A stretch of DNA of 64,000 nt from Mesostigma viride (taxonomy: Eukaryota; Streptophyta; Mesostigmatophyceae; Mesostigmatales; Mesostigmataceae): positions 8,102,207 to 8,166,206 of the forward strand of contig RPFO01000080.1 of assembly GCA_009746045.1 (NCBI GenBank). The letters are read 5' to 3'. The position numbers were made by a program, and so were the translations under genes. Shown in pieces: positions 20,437 through 33,209 of the stretch. The notes beneath the pieces are model-generated. The model was not told the DNA's origin. It searched no databases and saw only the letters and a program-made list of their open reading frames with translations. How positions within the stretch are numbered: position 1 is the first letter of the stretch; every line of letters starts with the position of its first letter.

Positions 20437-23400
20437 CGCCGCACATGGGCAGCTCTTAGTAGAAGCTATTATTAATAGATCTCAATCAATGACCTGAGAA
20501 GCAGCAGTTCCATGATGACTCATCATGTTGTACTACAGTGCTCCGGCTTCAGGCCGGTTGTTCGTATAAGCCGGTGCGATGGTTTGCAACTTGCAAGAAC
20601 GTCAAGCAATACATATTATGACGATGCCTGACGCCAGGCCCGGTGTCAGAATCAACAACAACAACCTGATGCCAGCCTGAAAGTTGATACGTCTTCCTAG
20701 AATAAACCAATACTTGGTCAGTTCTCAGAGTAAGTTGTAAGTACAGCATGGCCAAAGCTGACTCCTGCACTAAAAATCAAGCGCCAGACCACGCTTGCGG
20801 GATCACCAGAGCGCACTCCTTTTCCTAAAACCAGGCGCCGGACCGGCGGGAAGAGTGCACTCCTGAAACTTGTCCTTGGCGCCGCCCTCAAACATTTCGA
20901 CCAGTGCGCGCTCCGTCGCCAAAAATCTGGCGCCGGATCCGTTTTTCCCCCAAGAGGGTTTTGGGAGCTCGCTCGACGTCCCAAGGTGCCGCGCCGGACC
21001 GGTGACAGAGTGTGCTGTTTTGCCTGGATGTCCCCCCTCCTTTTCTGCCCATCATCCATCAATAAGGGCGGCATCATCCATGCCCATGAACTTACCTCCA
21101 GCGCAGCATCGAGCCGCTCCAGCTCCGAGACACTGCCAGCTGTCGGTGAGGGCTGCCCATCGGCCGACATCATGGCACCAGTGCTGGCGCATGCGCGCGC
21201 CTTCATCACCGCCTCCTCCTCGGCGGCCAGCACGAGCGCTCGCTTGGCAGACGCCAGCGCGGCGGTCGCGTCCGCGTTGCCAGGGTCCCAGCGGAGCGCC
21301 TTCTCAAAGTCTGGGGGGCCAAGGTACACAAGGTCAAATGTGATTGGGTCGTCAACATCTGGAGGGCATTGTACACAAGGAGAGATGAGGCGGGTATAAG
21401 GTGCATGAAAGTGATTGGGTTTCCAAGGTCTGGAGAGGCAAAGTAAATGAGGTGACGTGGTGTGAGGCAAGGACATGGTACAAGGCACACAAAGTGAAGT
21501 TACAGGGGGGCAGAGAGGGCCAAGGGAAGGGGAAGTCAAGGCATATTTAGAGCACACAGGCAGATGAGGTGTGCCGTGAGATCGCACGTGGGAACTGGGA
21601 CACGGAGGGTCAAAGGAGTGGCAGGAAATGCGCTCCCCACAGGAAGTAGTGCATGAGTGTGGCGGTGTGGTTTCCACGCAGACGAACATCCATGACAGAC
21701 TTCCCAGCCCCATACACTGCAAAATATAATAGTAATAATAATAATAACAATAATAAAAATATATGCTGTGCAACAATCAGACACCAAGGGACTCTATAAC
21801 ACTGCTGCCAGCCCCCCCCCCCCCCCCCCCCGGCGTCTCCCCCAAGATTTACAACACATCCTAGGAGAGCAGATTCCGTACCGCCCTGCAACCCATTCCC
21901 TCTATGGTAGCTACGCTGCACTGCAGCTTGGTTACAGCCAACATTGCATGCCACCTTCATCGTCGAAGCAGCAGCACCGGGAGAACGTACCCGTGACGGC
22001 CTCCAGTGTCGCCCCAAGCGCCATGCGTGCCAGCCCCCGACGGTGGAGCGCCTTCACGTTTCGGGCATCCAGAGCTAGCGCCTTGTCACAGTCGGCAATT
22101 GCGTCGGCGTGTCTGCCAGAATTAAAAAGAAAGGGAAGAGACCGAGATTGCCAGCAGGCTTGAGTGGGGGTCTGCGAAAATCAGGATTGCCAGCAGGCGT
22201 GGGTGAGGGTTTAGAAATATTATTGGGATGAAAAGGATGCTGGTGCCTATCTCTTCACTCCTTGTGCGTGTGCCTCTCTCAGGGTTCGAATTGTGGTACC
22301 AGGCACCTTTCCTCTGGAAAATCTTAGAGTGTATGAGGGGTCACCCACAGGGAATGCAGTTAAGCGGTGCCAAACATTGACTGGAAGGAGGCTGGAAGGA
22401 TGGGAAGCTGGACAGGTCGATAAGACGGTAACAGCACTTACAGCAGCGTCAGGCAAACCAGCGATTGGCTTCCCCACTGTCGGATTCATCCTCGCGAGCT
22501 TGCCAAAGTCTGCTAAGCATTTCCTGTGGGTAGGGTGACGGCACCCTAGTAGATGCTATCAGACGACAATACGTGGATCGTCTAGCCAGCCAGTCGTATG
22601 TATACATTGACCCATCTAACAACAAAGCAAGTTTGCCTTCACCGTTAGATCCACACAAAAGACGCGCATCACGAACCTAAACCAGCTCCAGGGCTCACCT
22701 GTGGAGCTTCAGGGGGGAGCGGGTGGGGGGGGGGGGGGGGGGGGGATGCTCTTGCGCTGTTTGATGGTACTGCATTCAGCTCGATTGTTATTGATCATCG
22801 ATCAAATATTGTGTCTCACCTGTTGAGCTTCAAGTATGCCTGCGCGCGGTTCGCCAGGATAATGTGGGACGAGGGGAGAATCTTGAGCGCCGCGGTGTAC
22901 TTGGCCACCGCCTTGTCGTAATCCTTGCGTTTGTACCACTCGTTGCCCTGCACAAACAGCCACAGCATGTAGGTGACACACGCCAGTTTACAAGTCAGAT
23001 GGGGAGAACTCACAATCTTCGCGCTCGTGCCACTCGTTTCCCTGTGGAGTGTCACAGAATGGGGGCACGATATGCCAGCGTAGCGGTCAAATAGGCAATG
23101 TCACAGTCCTTGCCGTTGTACCACTCGCTGCCCTGTGGAGTGTCACAGAATGGGGGCACGATATGCCAGCGTAGCGGTCAAGTAGGCAATGTCACAGTCC
23201 TTGCCGTTGTGCCACTCGCTGCCCTGCGCGTGCAGCAGCGTGGAAGTGACATGCGCTAGCCCAGCCATCAAGAAAGGCATGCCATCATCCTCGAACCCTG
23301 TGCTTGCATCACTCGCTGGCCTATAATGGCACACGAGCAAGGGTGACATGCAGTGCGGGCCCAGCCGTTGGAATGGGATATAGACGACAGCCACGCGGAT

Positions 23401-26400
23401 CCTAGCGGGGCATTCCTAAATGAGGTGGTCCTCAGATACTGGAACTCCTAATCCCAGCTGGGGGGTAGCCTGTCCAGAGCCTAGCAGTGCCTTTGTGTAC
23501 TTTCAATGTGACTAGCTTCTACATAACCAGTTGAAACCATGACTAGTTCCTATACAACTTTGAGTGGCGCATCCGGTTCGCGAACGCGGTGGCCCTCTTT
23601 TCATCCTTTACAAAAGCGTCCTACGCTTGAAGCAAAGCAGCACTGTGGATGGTGGCAGAAGGCAGAACGCTGCTGCCGAAAGGTGCCACGCAGCGCCCAT
23701 GGTTGATATTTCCAATCCTTGCAGCGAAACCATGCTTATTGGAGTATATATAATTTGCACCTCTCCCTGCTGCTGTCAAGTGCGCACCTGGTTTTTCAGT
23801 GCATTGGCCTTGTCCTCTACCTTCATATACATGCTACCTATATACCTCCTACCTATATACATCCTAACTTCATATACCTCCTACCTATATACATCCTAAC
23901 TTCATATACCTCCTACTTATATACATCCTAACTTCATATACATCCTAACTTCATATACATCCTAACTTCATATACATCCTACCCTTGCATTTAAATCACA
24001 CTGGTTACTGTCTAGATGACGTGCAATGCGGCCCACCTGGTTGTTCGACGTATTGGCCCTCTGTTCCTCCGCGTCGCGCTCCCTCTCATGCGCCCTGCCC
24101 TACAGCAAGCAAGTACCGCTACCCTAACACCACGTTACCTGTGAGCGACCCCCACCTGGTTCTTCAATACGTTGGCCTGGTACTCCTCCTCCCTGTGCTC
24201 ACTCTCGCGCAACACCCAGTGTCACAGCAAATCAAGTACCGCCACGATGCCCAGTAGATCATAGCCACCTGTGAGCGACCCCCACCTGGTTCTTCAACAC
24301 GTTGGCCTGGTCCTCATCCTCCCTGCGCTCCCTCTCCCGTCGCTCGCAATCGTCCTCGATGCTCTTCATGAACGCGCGCGTCTCCGGGGGGAGCCGCGAC
24401 ACGTCCAGCTGCTGGGGCAGTTCATGCAAGCCAAGCCGTTCATGCAAGCACACGTCCATGTACATGACTGTGGGCATTAGATCACACTAAAAAGTGCAGC
24501 ATCTATCCAGGCGTTAGTACAGCATGCCCTACTGCATCAGGCTACTATGATGATGGTACACCTTACTGCGGCAGGATAAATGCATGGATGCAACACCAAG
24601 ACACATGTAACCTATACATACGAAACAAAAAATTTCCAAAGAACCTCCAAAATTTTCCTTTTGGTAACTGTTGTTGTAAAAATGCTCAAAAGGGGATGGC
24701 AGGCAGTTGATAACTTTGTCGGCGCCTATCACGCAACGCTATTGATGCTTCCCCAGATATCTCGCACGCGCCCACGTGCGTGAAACGTAACCAAGGGAAA
24801 GCTTGGCAGCTGGCCAAGGTGAAGGCCAAGGAGGCAAGCGCACCGAATGCCCCCAGATGCCTCTCACCTCGTCCGCGTCAGGGTTGGTGCTCTTGTTCCA
24901 GTCCCGCCACTTGTCGTAGTCGGTGGCCGTGGTGCGCTTGGCGCCGCCAGACGTGGCAACCTCCGGCGCATGAGCACTATCCCTGGCAACCTGCACATGG
25001 TGGAGCGAAAGGGCCGGCCCGACCATGACAGCGAGCGTTTCTTTTGTTAATCGTGCTAAGCAAAATATATAGATGAAGGCACAAGCAACATAATACTAAC
25101 AGGACCTGGTATAGTACACAGGGACATGCCTTGTGCATGTGCACGCAAGTTACGTATACTTTACCTGGGGGCCGACTCGGCCAAGAATACGGTGATTGCG
25201 TCAAGGCAGTGTGCAGACAGGCCAAAGGCAGGATGGAGGGAGGAGGGAGGGAGGGAGGGAGGGAGGGAGGGAGGGAGGGAGGGAGGGAGGGAGGGAGGGA
25301 GGGAGGGAGGGAGGGAGGGAGGGAGGGAGGGAGGGAGGGAGGGAGGGAGGGAGGGAGGGAGGGAGGGAGGGAGGGAGGGAGGGAGGGAGGGAGGGAGGAG
25401 GGAGGGAGGGAGGGAGGGAGGGAGGGAGGGAGGGAGGGAGGGAGGGACTGCACTTTGAGGCAAAGCAAGAGGTGCATGGACCACAGTAAGGGTGGTTGAC
25501 CTAGCCGGGAGCCTGCGCATCCAAACCGGGCCATTGATGGAAATAATAAAAGAAAAAATATTCTTGGAAATTGTAACCAAAATGTCTCTTAGCCTTTGCC
25601 CATCAAAAGTGGGGTTGTGGCATGCCAAACAAAGGCAAGAATGACTACACGTTGGATTGCATACCTGAGCACCGGCCAGGGACACTGGCTGCGGCTGCGG
25701 TTCCTCAGGTTCTGTTCTGCAAGATTTTGTGATAACATCGTGCCCTCGTTGATCTGAATTTTTATCATCAGACGCAGGAGCCTTTGCAAGAGCCTTCTGC
25801 TGAGATTTTTTGGTACTCTTCGCCTTGACCCCGTCTACCAGCTCGTCGATGTCGTCAGGGACTTTCGAAGGGTCCAGCGTCCCGTCCTTTAGGGCGGCGA
25901 TGGTTTTCTCTGAAAGGGGAGAACAGTTGCGAAGCGTGATGGCAAAAAGAGGGCGAGCACACAATTAGGCAAGCTGTTCAGTACTTGTCTCTCGCGTCAA
26001 GAATCCCAATGTGCATGCAAAGACTTCTCACCACTACCATCCCCACATGGCAGCGCATGTAAATTGGAGGGACACGTACATGGAAGCAGCCGAGTCTCAG
26101 AGCTTGGCTTCGCAGCCCCCTAAGCACGAACAATTGAGAGTAGAGTCGGAAAAGTTTCCATCATGCTGTGCAAGCATAGGAAGCTGGAATTCCTTGTCTA
26201 TGCTTGGTCTATGGTCGAAAGCTGACCATCTGTGGTACGCGTGCAGCGGCGCCACCACGCAGCTTTACCGCCTAGCAAGGTGCTTGTTCTCTCACAAAAC
26301 TTTCTTCGGCAGTGACCGGCTATGACTCTAAGATGCGGAGAGAAGTTCAATGCATTCAATAATCGCAATTGACCCGTAACTGCATGGATTTGAATTGATG

Positions 26401-26586
26401 CACTGTTTCCCCTTTGTCCTTGTTAAATGGTAAGCTACTGTAATGGAAAGGCATATAATATAGTAAATACTTACTATAATACAGTAATAGGCATAGACAC
26501 CTACCCAGACACGTGACCTTGTTGAGAAAATCATCCATTTCGTCCGAATTCGGGAGTTTCGATTGAAGCATTTTCAAGGGATCCAT
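15182..26586 (-). CDS. TTC12: TTC12-like TPR-ARM protein, dynein axonemal assembly factor; 10 exons
   Basis: Exons (minus): 26586-26505, 25909-25665, 24990-24868, 24411-24286, 22947-22820, 22112-21991, 21310-21096, 19863-17041, 16248-16080, 15261-15182. Phases agree and the total is 4113 bases, 1370 aa. The order is a short N-terminus with MDDFLNKV, then charged helices, TPRs at about aa 193-347 (GNEWYKRKDYDKAV, ANRAQAYLKLNR, ALHRRGLARMALG, DFEKALRWDPGN), then ARM repeats in exon 8 (ERAAGALGNLSV, SALGCLMNLAIHGG) and exons 9-10 (NAAIALARM, REMKGIEMMHSIL). The TPR-then-ARM order and the C-terminal ARM match TTC12 (TPARM), a cytoplasmic factor for axonemal dynein arm preassembly in ciliated cells. 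At 1370 aa it is about twice the animal length because of Gly/Ser/Ala-rich insertions in exon 8. UNC-45 also pairs TPR with ARM but fits less well. Confidence 0.85.
15869..16000 (-). repeat. Copies of the exon 9 donor edge in intron 9 of TTC12
   Basis: The words GCGGCACCCACCATGCTGC (15,878-15,896) and TTCCACTAAAGCAGCACCCAC (15,961-15,981) repeat the true exon 9 donor region TTCCACGAAAGCGGCACCCACC at 16,059-16,080. They are degenerate duplicates of a splice junction. Confidence 0.5.
16834..17036 (-). repeat. 7-bp minisatellite (CAGGCCA)n in TTC12 intron 8
   Basis: About 29 near-perfect units of CAGGCCA lie in intron 8, starting within a few bases of the donor GTAGGT at 17,040-17,035. Seven is not a multiple of three, so the array is open in several frames and creates spurious proteins (GLWPVAC). 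It is not coding if the intron is spliced. Confidence 0.9.
20337..20436. repeat. (TAG)n microsatellite in TTC12 intron 7
   Basis: About 33 uninterrupted TAG units. Non-coding. Confidence 0.95.
21809..21831. repeat. Poly-C run in TTC12 intron 6
   Basis: A run of about 22 C. On the transcribed strand this is poly-G. Confidence 0.9.
22722..22745. repeat. Poly-G run in TTC12 intron 5
   Basis: A run of about 20 G with one T interruption, reading as poly-C in the pre-mRNA. Confidence 0.9.
23013..23237 (-). repeat. Tandem copies of the TTC12 exon 5 acceptor edge
   Basis: Three copies of about 86-90 bases carry the first codons of exon 5 and the CAG acceptor (CACTCGTTTCCCTG at about 23,031, CACTCGCTGCCCTG at about 23,122 and about 23,212). 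The true edge is CACTCGTTGCCCTG at 22,937-22,950. Spacer sequence (GGAGTGTCACAGAATGGGGG) is shared between copies. Confidence 0.7.
23782..24345 (-). repeat. Degenerate copies of the TTC12 exon 4 donor edge
   Basis: The exon 4 end with its donor (plus strand CACCTGGTTCTTCAACACG at 24,283) is repeated at about 24,154, 24,036 and 23,787 with increasing divergence. Each is followed by CCTC-rich sequence like exon 4. Between them lies an AT-rich array of CATATACATCCTAACTT-like units (23,822-23,975). Confidence 0.65.
25228..25446. repeat. (GGGA)n tract in TTC12 intron 2
   Basis: About 55 tetranucleotide units with rare one-base shifts. The G-rich strand is the plus strand, so the pre-mRNA reads (CCCT)n. 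Confidence 0.95.
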
Positions 26587-28065
26587 GACTTCCCCGTGCC
26601 CTCGACGTACGCCCACCGGTTATGAGTATCACACTATCACTATACCTCTAAAAGCTGCCTTCCAGAGGAAAAAACTAACAATCAGTCATCCGTTGTCTCG
26701 TTAAGACCAGGCGATCCCGAATTGCTAAGGCAACATTAAGTTGATGATGGAGGGCGCAAAGATGAATGCCTATGAAGTGAGACAACTATGCCTGGACGCA
26801 TGGCGATCCAACGCCGTGGAAGGACTAGGGTAGTTGTCTGAGAGGAAAGTATACTAAGGTCTTTTCTCTTGTTCCGTGGGAGGACATGCTACAACATGGA
26901 GCTGCACGTGCGCACTGTAGTACTGCCGTGCAACTCACCTCAGACGTCTGGAAAATGACGATTTGTTCCTATCACACTACACACAGTTGGTAACCAGCTG
27001 GTCGCTCCGTGGTACCTCCTCACCTAACGATATTCCTATTGGTTAATAAAAATACCCATTTACCCGGAAAATGACAAATTGTTTTGAAACGTCGTTTTAG
27101 TTTCTGCTGGCATCGCAACCTAAAATTAGGCTGGTGCCGAACCTATTTTTAGGCGGATACAAGGCGCACCACGCCGCGACGCAACCTTGACCTCGCGTCG
27201 GGGCGTTGGGGGCTTGGGGCGGTTACAGGCCTAAGCAGTACTGTAAACCTGAAACAGTACTGTACACCTGAAATTTCAAAATCCAGGGCCTCATGATCTT
27301 AAACCTGAGGATCTGAAACGTGCGGCTGGGGGTGTAGGAGGGCTTGCGGTTTTTCCAGTCGATTCTGCGGCATACCGTACTGTACTGTACCGCTTGCGCT
27401 CTCCCGACTTTCAAATTTGTCCTGCCACCGCATCCCGATTCCCGAAGTCTGACCTGATCCGCCACTCGGCATATCCAGGACCTCAAGTCGAATATTTAAA
27501 CAGCTACTCTACTGTGCAGTTCCTGTGATTTCGATGCAAGATCCTCTGCTCGTCTTCAGCATTGGTGCGCTCTTCCGTCCAGTCCGGGTTGTCCAGGTTC
27601 GTCAGCACTTCCCGGTCTTTATACTGTAGCCGTTGGGCAGGTAATAGGGTACCGCTCCTGACCCCCGAATCCCCCGAGCTCCTCGGGCCTAACTTTCGGC
27701 AGCCAGCACAGAATTCGTACGCCGGGAAGAACACACGGGGCCCGAACGGGTCATGCCAACGGGTCGCCTTGGTTACAACGGGATTTGCAGCAGCTGCCCA
27801 ACGCGCTGTGGGGATCGAAAGCGAAAAACGTTCAACGTGACGCTAAACTCGTTTGAGCATAAGCCGGGGTTTAGAAAGCCCAGCAACCATTTTCCCGCTT
27901 GGCGATGTTTATAAGTTTTTCGTAAAACTGTGTACAACAGCGGCGGGCCTTCTCCTTACCTGGACGTCAAGGCGAGGGCCTTGGCAGTCACCACTGCCGT
28001 CTGCGGTCGGTAGAGAGAAGGAAGCTCTAAGGAAGCAGCAGCCACAAAGGCGCACGTTAATGCAA
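26587..28065. promoter_or_regulatory. Divergent intergenic region between TTC12 and CDPK
   Basis: 1.48 kb lies between the TTC12 start codon (minus) and the CDPK start codon (plus), so it should hold both promoters and 5'UTRs. A TATTTAAA word at 27,492 could serve the CDPK gene. Repeated GTACTGTAC words occur at 27,238-27,262 and 27,369-27,380. No ORF here looks like a real gene. Confidence 0.45.
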
Positions 28066-31000
28066 ATGGGAAATTGCGCAGGAGCCCCGGAGAAGAAAGG
28101 AGGCGAACCCGGGGGGGCTTCGAAGCCTGCGGCGGGGGCTAAGCCAGCGGCTGGCAATGCCGGCGCGCCTGCTGGTCAAGCCAAGTCCGCTCCACCTAAA
28201 GGCAACGAGCCGCCGAAGAAGCCTGGGCAGGCACCAGCGACCAAAACAATATCCAATAGCGTTCTAGGCAGGGACACGGGCGACGTTTCTGACTTCTTCA
28301 CTCTTGGCCGTGAGCTCGGTCGCGGTCAGTTCGGTATTACGCATCTCGCGACCGACAAGCAGACCGGTCAACAGTTTGCCTGCAAGAGCATATCGAAGCG
28401 CAAGCTCACTTCCCGTGAGGATGTAGAGGATGTCAGGCGTGAGGTTGCCATCATGCACCATCTCGCTGGCCACCGGAACATTGTTACCCTCAAGGCAGCC
28501 TTTGAGGACCGTCACAGTGTCCATCTAGTAATGGAGCTGTGTGCCGGCGGCGAGCTCTTCGACCGCATCATCGCTCGGGGACATTACAGTGAACGGGCTG
28601 CTGCCGAGCTCTTGCGGACGGTCGTTGAAGTCGTCAGCCATTGCCACAAGAACGGCGTTATACATCGTGATCTGAAGCCCGAAAACTTCCTGCTTGCCAG
28701 CAAAAAGGAGGATGCTGACCTGAAGGCCACTGATTTCGGCCTGTCCGTGTTCTTCAAGCATGGAGAGGTTTTCACAGATATCGTGGGCAGTGCATACTAT
28801 GTCGCCCCAGAAGTGCTGCGGAGAAACTACGGACCTGAGGCGGATGTGTGGAGTGCCGGCGTCATACTGTACATTTTGCTCTGTGGTGTTCCACCGTTCT
28901 GGGCTGGTGCGTTGACTCAACTTCACATGTTGTCGTGCGATGAGCATCTTGTTTTAATGCTAGCATTATTTAGCACTTCCCTCTCTCAGGGGCCATTCTT
29001 AGTGCCACTCTTGGCTGCTCGGGGCAGTGTTATGAGTTATCCCTTGTTATGTCTCTCGTTCCATCTGCTACGTCAGAATATACTTACAGTACTTACTGTA
29101 CTTACTGTAATGGATTGGCATGGCAGTTCCTCTTCTTTTGGAGGTTTTTATTTCAAATATTTGTCTAGCTATGCAAATATTTGAAGATTCAGGAAAGTGT
29201 GCCCTGCTTCTAGGAGGTTTCAATAGTTAAAAGTGTGAGTGTTTAGCGCTGCATGGCTGGAAGTACCAGAGTATTTTTGCTGTGTGTTTTTTTGTTTGAC
29301 TTGGTGGTTTTGCATTAATAGGATCTCCTTTCATTTCTGCTGTAAATATGGACTGTGGGGTCTATGTTACTGGAGTAAGTTGGTGTGAATTTAACACTGT
29401 GACGGAATTGGTCTTTGTATTTGTGTGTCATGCAGCTTTTTTTTTGTTCCTCTATCAGCTAAATTCCTATTTCATGGATTTGATTTGCACAGAAGCTGTT
29501 CAAGGCCTGTCCCCCTGGAAGCCTTAACACTATTTTTGCTTTGATAGCTTTTTCTATATTTTTAATTTTAATTTTGTGCCTTTGCACACATTCTGAGGTT
29601 GCATCTCTCATCCACCCTTGCAACGCGTTAGTTGAAAAAGCCAGTTTGTCCTAGCAGTGTGTCCAGCATTGCGTCAACCATAGTTCTGTGGCTGTGGACT
29701 TCGCTTCTGTGGGCTCTTTGTGGCAGGCGTCCCCTCAAGCTGCACCATTTCCATTTTATTCCAGTTTACATTTGCTGATGCCATGGCTGCTGGTGGCTGG
29801 CGGATGGCTTATGGCTTTGTGCCTAACGGATCATCATGTGCCCTCCCTTTCATGCCCATTTCTGTGCGGAGAGCTGCACTTGTTAATGTGTGGATGACCT
29901 GACTGCGAGTTTCTGCAAATGCTCCAATCGGCTGCTTTAGTCATGTCCATTGACGCTCCACTTTGTCAACGTCCCCTGTTAAGCCTGTGACCTTGTGAAC
30001 AAAAGAGCATTTTGCTCTGGGCCACTCCCATCTTGTTTCTCCCCTTCTTCCTCCCTTCTTATCTGCTTTCTCGCCTCCCTCTCCTACTGTTGCTTCTCGT
30101 CCTTTGTATACGTCTCATGGCTGGCCTTGATTCTTTCGCTGTTCTTCATGGTTGCAGAGACGGAGCAGGGCATCTTCGACGCGGTGCTACGCGGCCAGAT
30201 TGACTTCTCGTCCGACCCGTGGCCCAAGATCAGTGACAGTGCCAAGGAGCTGGTGCGCCAGATGCTGCGGCAGAACCCCAAGGAGCGGCTCAGTGCGCTC
30301 CAGGTCCTGGGTGAGTGGAAGGCATCTCTATCGCTAGTATCAAGTGTAAGGGTCAGTGAATGTTGATGCTGGATGTCATCTTCCCTAAAATATCTGCACG
30401 GCGTTTCTCATGTGGGTCGTAAGTGATGCGTTGTATACACCAGTAGGATTTCTTATGCTTGCTCATGGGGTGGCTGTGGAACCGCGCAGAATGTTATTGG
30501 ATTGCAGATAAATGCCCATGCTTTCTGTGGGGAGATGTGTTTTGCTTCTCCCACCAAGATGTTTGTGCTAGTATAGCATCCCACTCCCGCAACGCCCCTG
30601 GAGTTTCGTTTTTCTACCCAGTCACTTAGCTATCGCCTCTGCCCATTCCTTCAGTACACCACAGAAAGCACGGGGTTACCACCAGGTTTGGGCGCATGTG
30701 CTTATCATGAGGTCCATCCCATCACTTGGCATCGCTGCTTGTTTTTCGTCCTGTCACAGAGCACCCGTGGGTCCGCGGCGAGGAGGCACCCGACAACCCT
30801 CTGGACCAGGCGGTGCTCAAGCGGCTCAAGAACTTCAGCGTGATGAACAAGTTCAAGAAGATGGCGCTCAAGGTCGTCGCGCACAACCTGTCCGAGGAGG
30901 AGCTCAAGGGGCTCAAGGAGATGTTCCACATGATCGACAGGGATGGCAGCGGCACGATCACGTACGCCGAGCTCAAGGACGGCCTGCAGAAGATGGGCTC

Positions 31001-33209
31001 CACGCTCGCCGAGAGCGAGGTCATGCAGCTCATGGCCGCGGTAAGAAGCACAGGGAGTGTGGGGAAGGTGGCAGCCTATTACGGGGGTGGGTTGGGGAGG
31101 TGGCACTGAAGGGACAGGATCGATGATTTTTACGTGAGTTCTGTTTGGGGGCCATTGGCTGTGGCTTGCGTGTTTTGCCTTTGCAGGGGCATCAGCCTTT
31201 GTTCGGGCCGCAGTCGTGGCTGGGGCGGTGGTTGTGGCTGCCTGTTTGACATGTGGTTGCATCAGGCCATGCTATGTTGTTTTCTTTTGGGGATTTGCTG
31301 TGTGGCAGGTGTGGTACGTTATTTTCTTTCTGGTGCGTACTTGTTGCAGCAGGGCTGGCATGTGCGAGAATCGTAGGGGTACGTGGAACGAGCAGCGCTT
31401 TAATGGCAGAAACTTGTCTGCTGCCCTGTCTGCACTCGAATTCGGACCGTAGGCGGTGCACGCAAATCACAAGCTAATCTGTCGCATTCATTTCTCTGCT
31501 TGTGCACTTGCGCTTGCCCTTGTGTGGCCTTCAGACCGATATCGACGGCAGCGGCACAATCGACTACGAGGAGTTCGTGGCGGCCACGATGCAGCTGAAC
31601 AAGCTGGAGGCCGACCAGAACATGTTCTCCGCGTTCGGCCACTTCGACACGGACGGCTCGGGCTTCATCACCATCGACGAGCTGCGTAATGTACTCGTCG
31701 AGAACAACATGGGCGACGGCGAGAGCATTGAGGAGATCATCAAGGAGTTCGACCAGGACAACGTGCGTGACCTTTGTTTTTTCTCTCGGTTTCTCTGGAG
31801 CTTTGGCCTTGTTTCTTCATTCTCCTTATCAGTTCCATATAAAATTTGCATTTGGAAGCGCAGATTAGGACTGGCGGTTCATTGCACTGGGCTATGTGAA
31901 TGCCCAGTTTGGTGCTGGTAGAATATTCCGTTGTGCCGGTTGGCATGATGGTGCTATGTGGAATGCTGCTGGTGATGGCACTGGGGGGTTTGGGGGGTGG
32001 GGGTGGTGGGGTGGGGGGCGGCAGTGGTAAGAAGGTCGTGGGCTATCCTGTTGAAGTATACTGGGAGTGAGCAGAACAAATGAATCAGTCTCCGTACCGA
32101 AGGTCAGCACACATAAGTCCGTTACTTTAGTAAAGATAAACCATTGCTAAGTTACCATTTATCGCAGCAGTCCTGTCGGGGCAGTTTCTGTAGTGCAGGG
32201 TAAAATTGCAGCACTAAAAGCCAGGACAGGATGGCTTTAGACGAATGTACATTGTTATTTAGTAATGATATTACTATGTTTTCTTTTTGTCTTGCTCGTT
32301 TGACTGCCCTAGTCCTGTATGGAAACGTGTGGGGTTAGTTATTGTGTCCTGATCGTTGTGCCACTGGTACCGTGCTTCAGTTTGTGGAAGTAATGTAAGT
32401 GCTGTCTGGAGTGCAATCTGTCCGAGGTTTGCCTTGGAGGCTGGGGTTGTGGTTTTTCTGTGGAGTTTGGATCACCTGGCCTCTCGTTGGTTCTCTGCGT
32501 CGTCACTGACTGTTCTTGTTCTGTCTGGGATGATGTGCATCATTTCTATGTGTCCATCCTGTTACCGGCTGCTTGTGTCTGCAGGATGGCCGCATCAACT
32601 ACGACGAGTTTGTGTTCATGATGAGGACAGGCAACCCGGATGGTGCCGGGTACGTTGTTGACAAATGCACGTGCGCAGAACATGGCACACCTCCATGAGG
32701 TCATGGCGATCAGTTTGGGGGCATGTTGTTTTACCCTTTGTAAGGTGGGATTATGTCCTTTTTTTCCCTCCCCGCGCGTGAGCTAAGGTTGATAGTTGCA
32801 TTTTGCTTTCCTTGCCATTTCGTCCCTTGGTATTTGCTGCATGCCACGCCACATTGTCCTCTCTATATAGCTGGCGGGCCGTGGAAAGTTTGAGATTTCC
32901 AAGTGTATCTGGCATTACACATCTGTGCCCCAAGCCATGTGAAGTATGAAGGGATGCTGTGGATGGAGTTTGTGACGACTTGCACGTATGTAGTGGAATC
33001 CGTTTTTTGTAGCTACTTGTAGCTTTGTAGCAACGCCTACATGCGAACATGTGCACCGGTTTGACACGATTGCCCATGTACTGCCATGTGAACGCTGCCC
33101 CCCGTGCCCGCCCTGCCTGTTTGCTCCCCGCAGGCCACTGGGTGTGCTGGTGGCTGACTATCAGGCCAAGCAGAAGGAGAAGGGCCATACCGGCGGGCGA
33201 CATAAGTAG
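28066..33209 (+). CDS. CDPK: Calcium-dependent protein kinase, 6 exons
   Basis: Exons: 28066-28906, 30158-30310, 30760-31040, 31535-31762, 32585-32649, 33134-33209; 1644 bases, 547 aa, all phases consistent. The start is chosen at MGNCAG, a classical N-myristoylation (Gly2) and palmitoylation (Cys) signal, although the frame is open upstream to 27,853. A Gly/Ala/Pro-rich variable region leads to the kinase: G-loop GRGQFG (about aa 82), FACKSI lysine, HRDLKPEN (about aa 200), DFG (about aa 222), YVAPEVL. A basic junction ([20 protein letters not shown]) is followed by four EF hands with intact loops: [39 protein letters not shown] and [13 protein letters not shown] (loop split between exons 4 and 5). 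It phosphorylates Ser/Thr when Ca2+ relieves the junction pseudosubstrate, probably at membranes. Confidence 0.95.

Noticed and set aside
20718-21776. 352-codon minus-strand frame
   Set aside because: Only 21,096-21,310 is exon 7 of TTC12. The flanks are intron with donor GTAAGT and acceptor CCCCAG.
27853-28065. Upstream extension of the CDPK frame to a methionine at 27,853
   Set aside because: MGNCAG at 28,066 is a textbook acylation start and the extension has no CDPK similarity.
28907-29184. C-terminal continuation of the first CDPK frame
   Set aside because: It is intron 1 sequence. Splicing GCTG|GTGCGT to CAG|AGACGG restores the kinase domain in phase.
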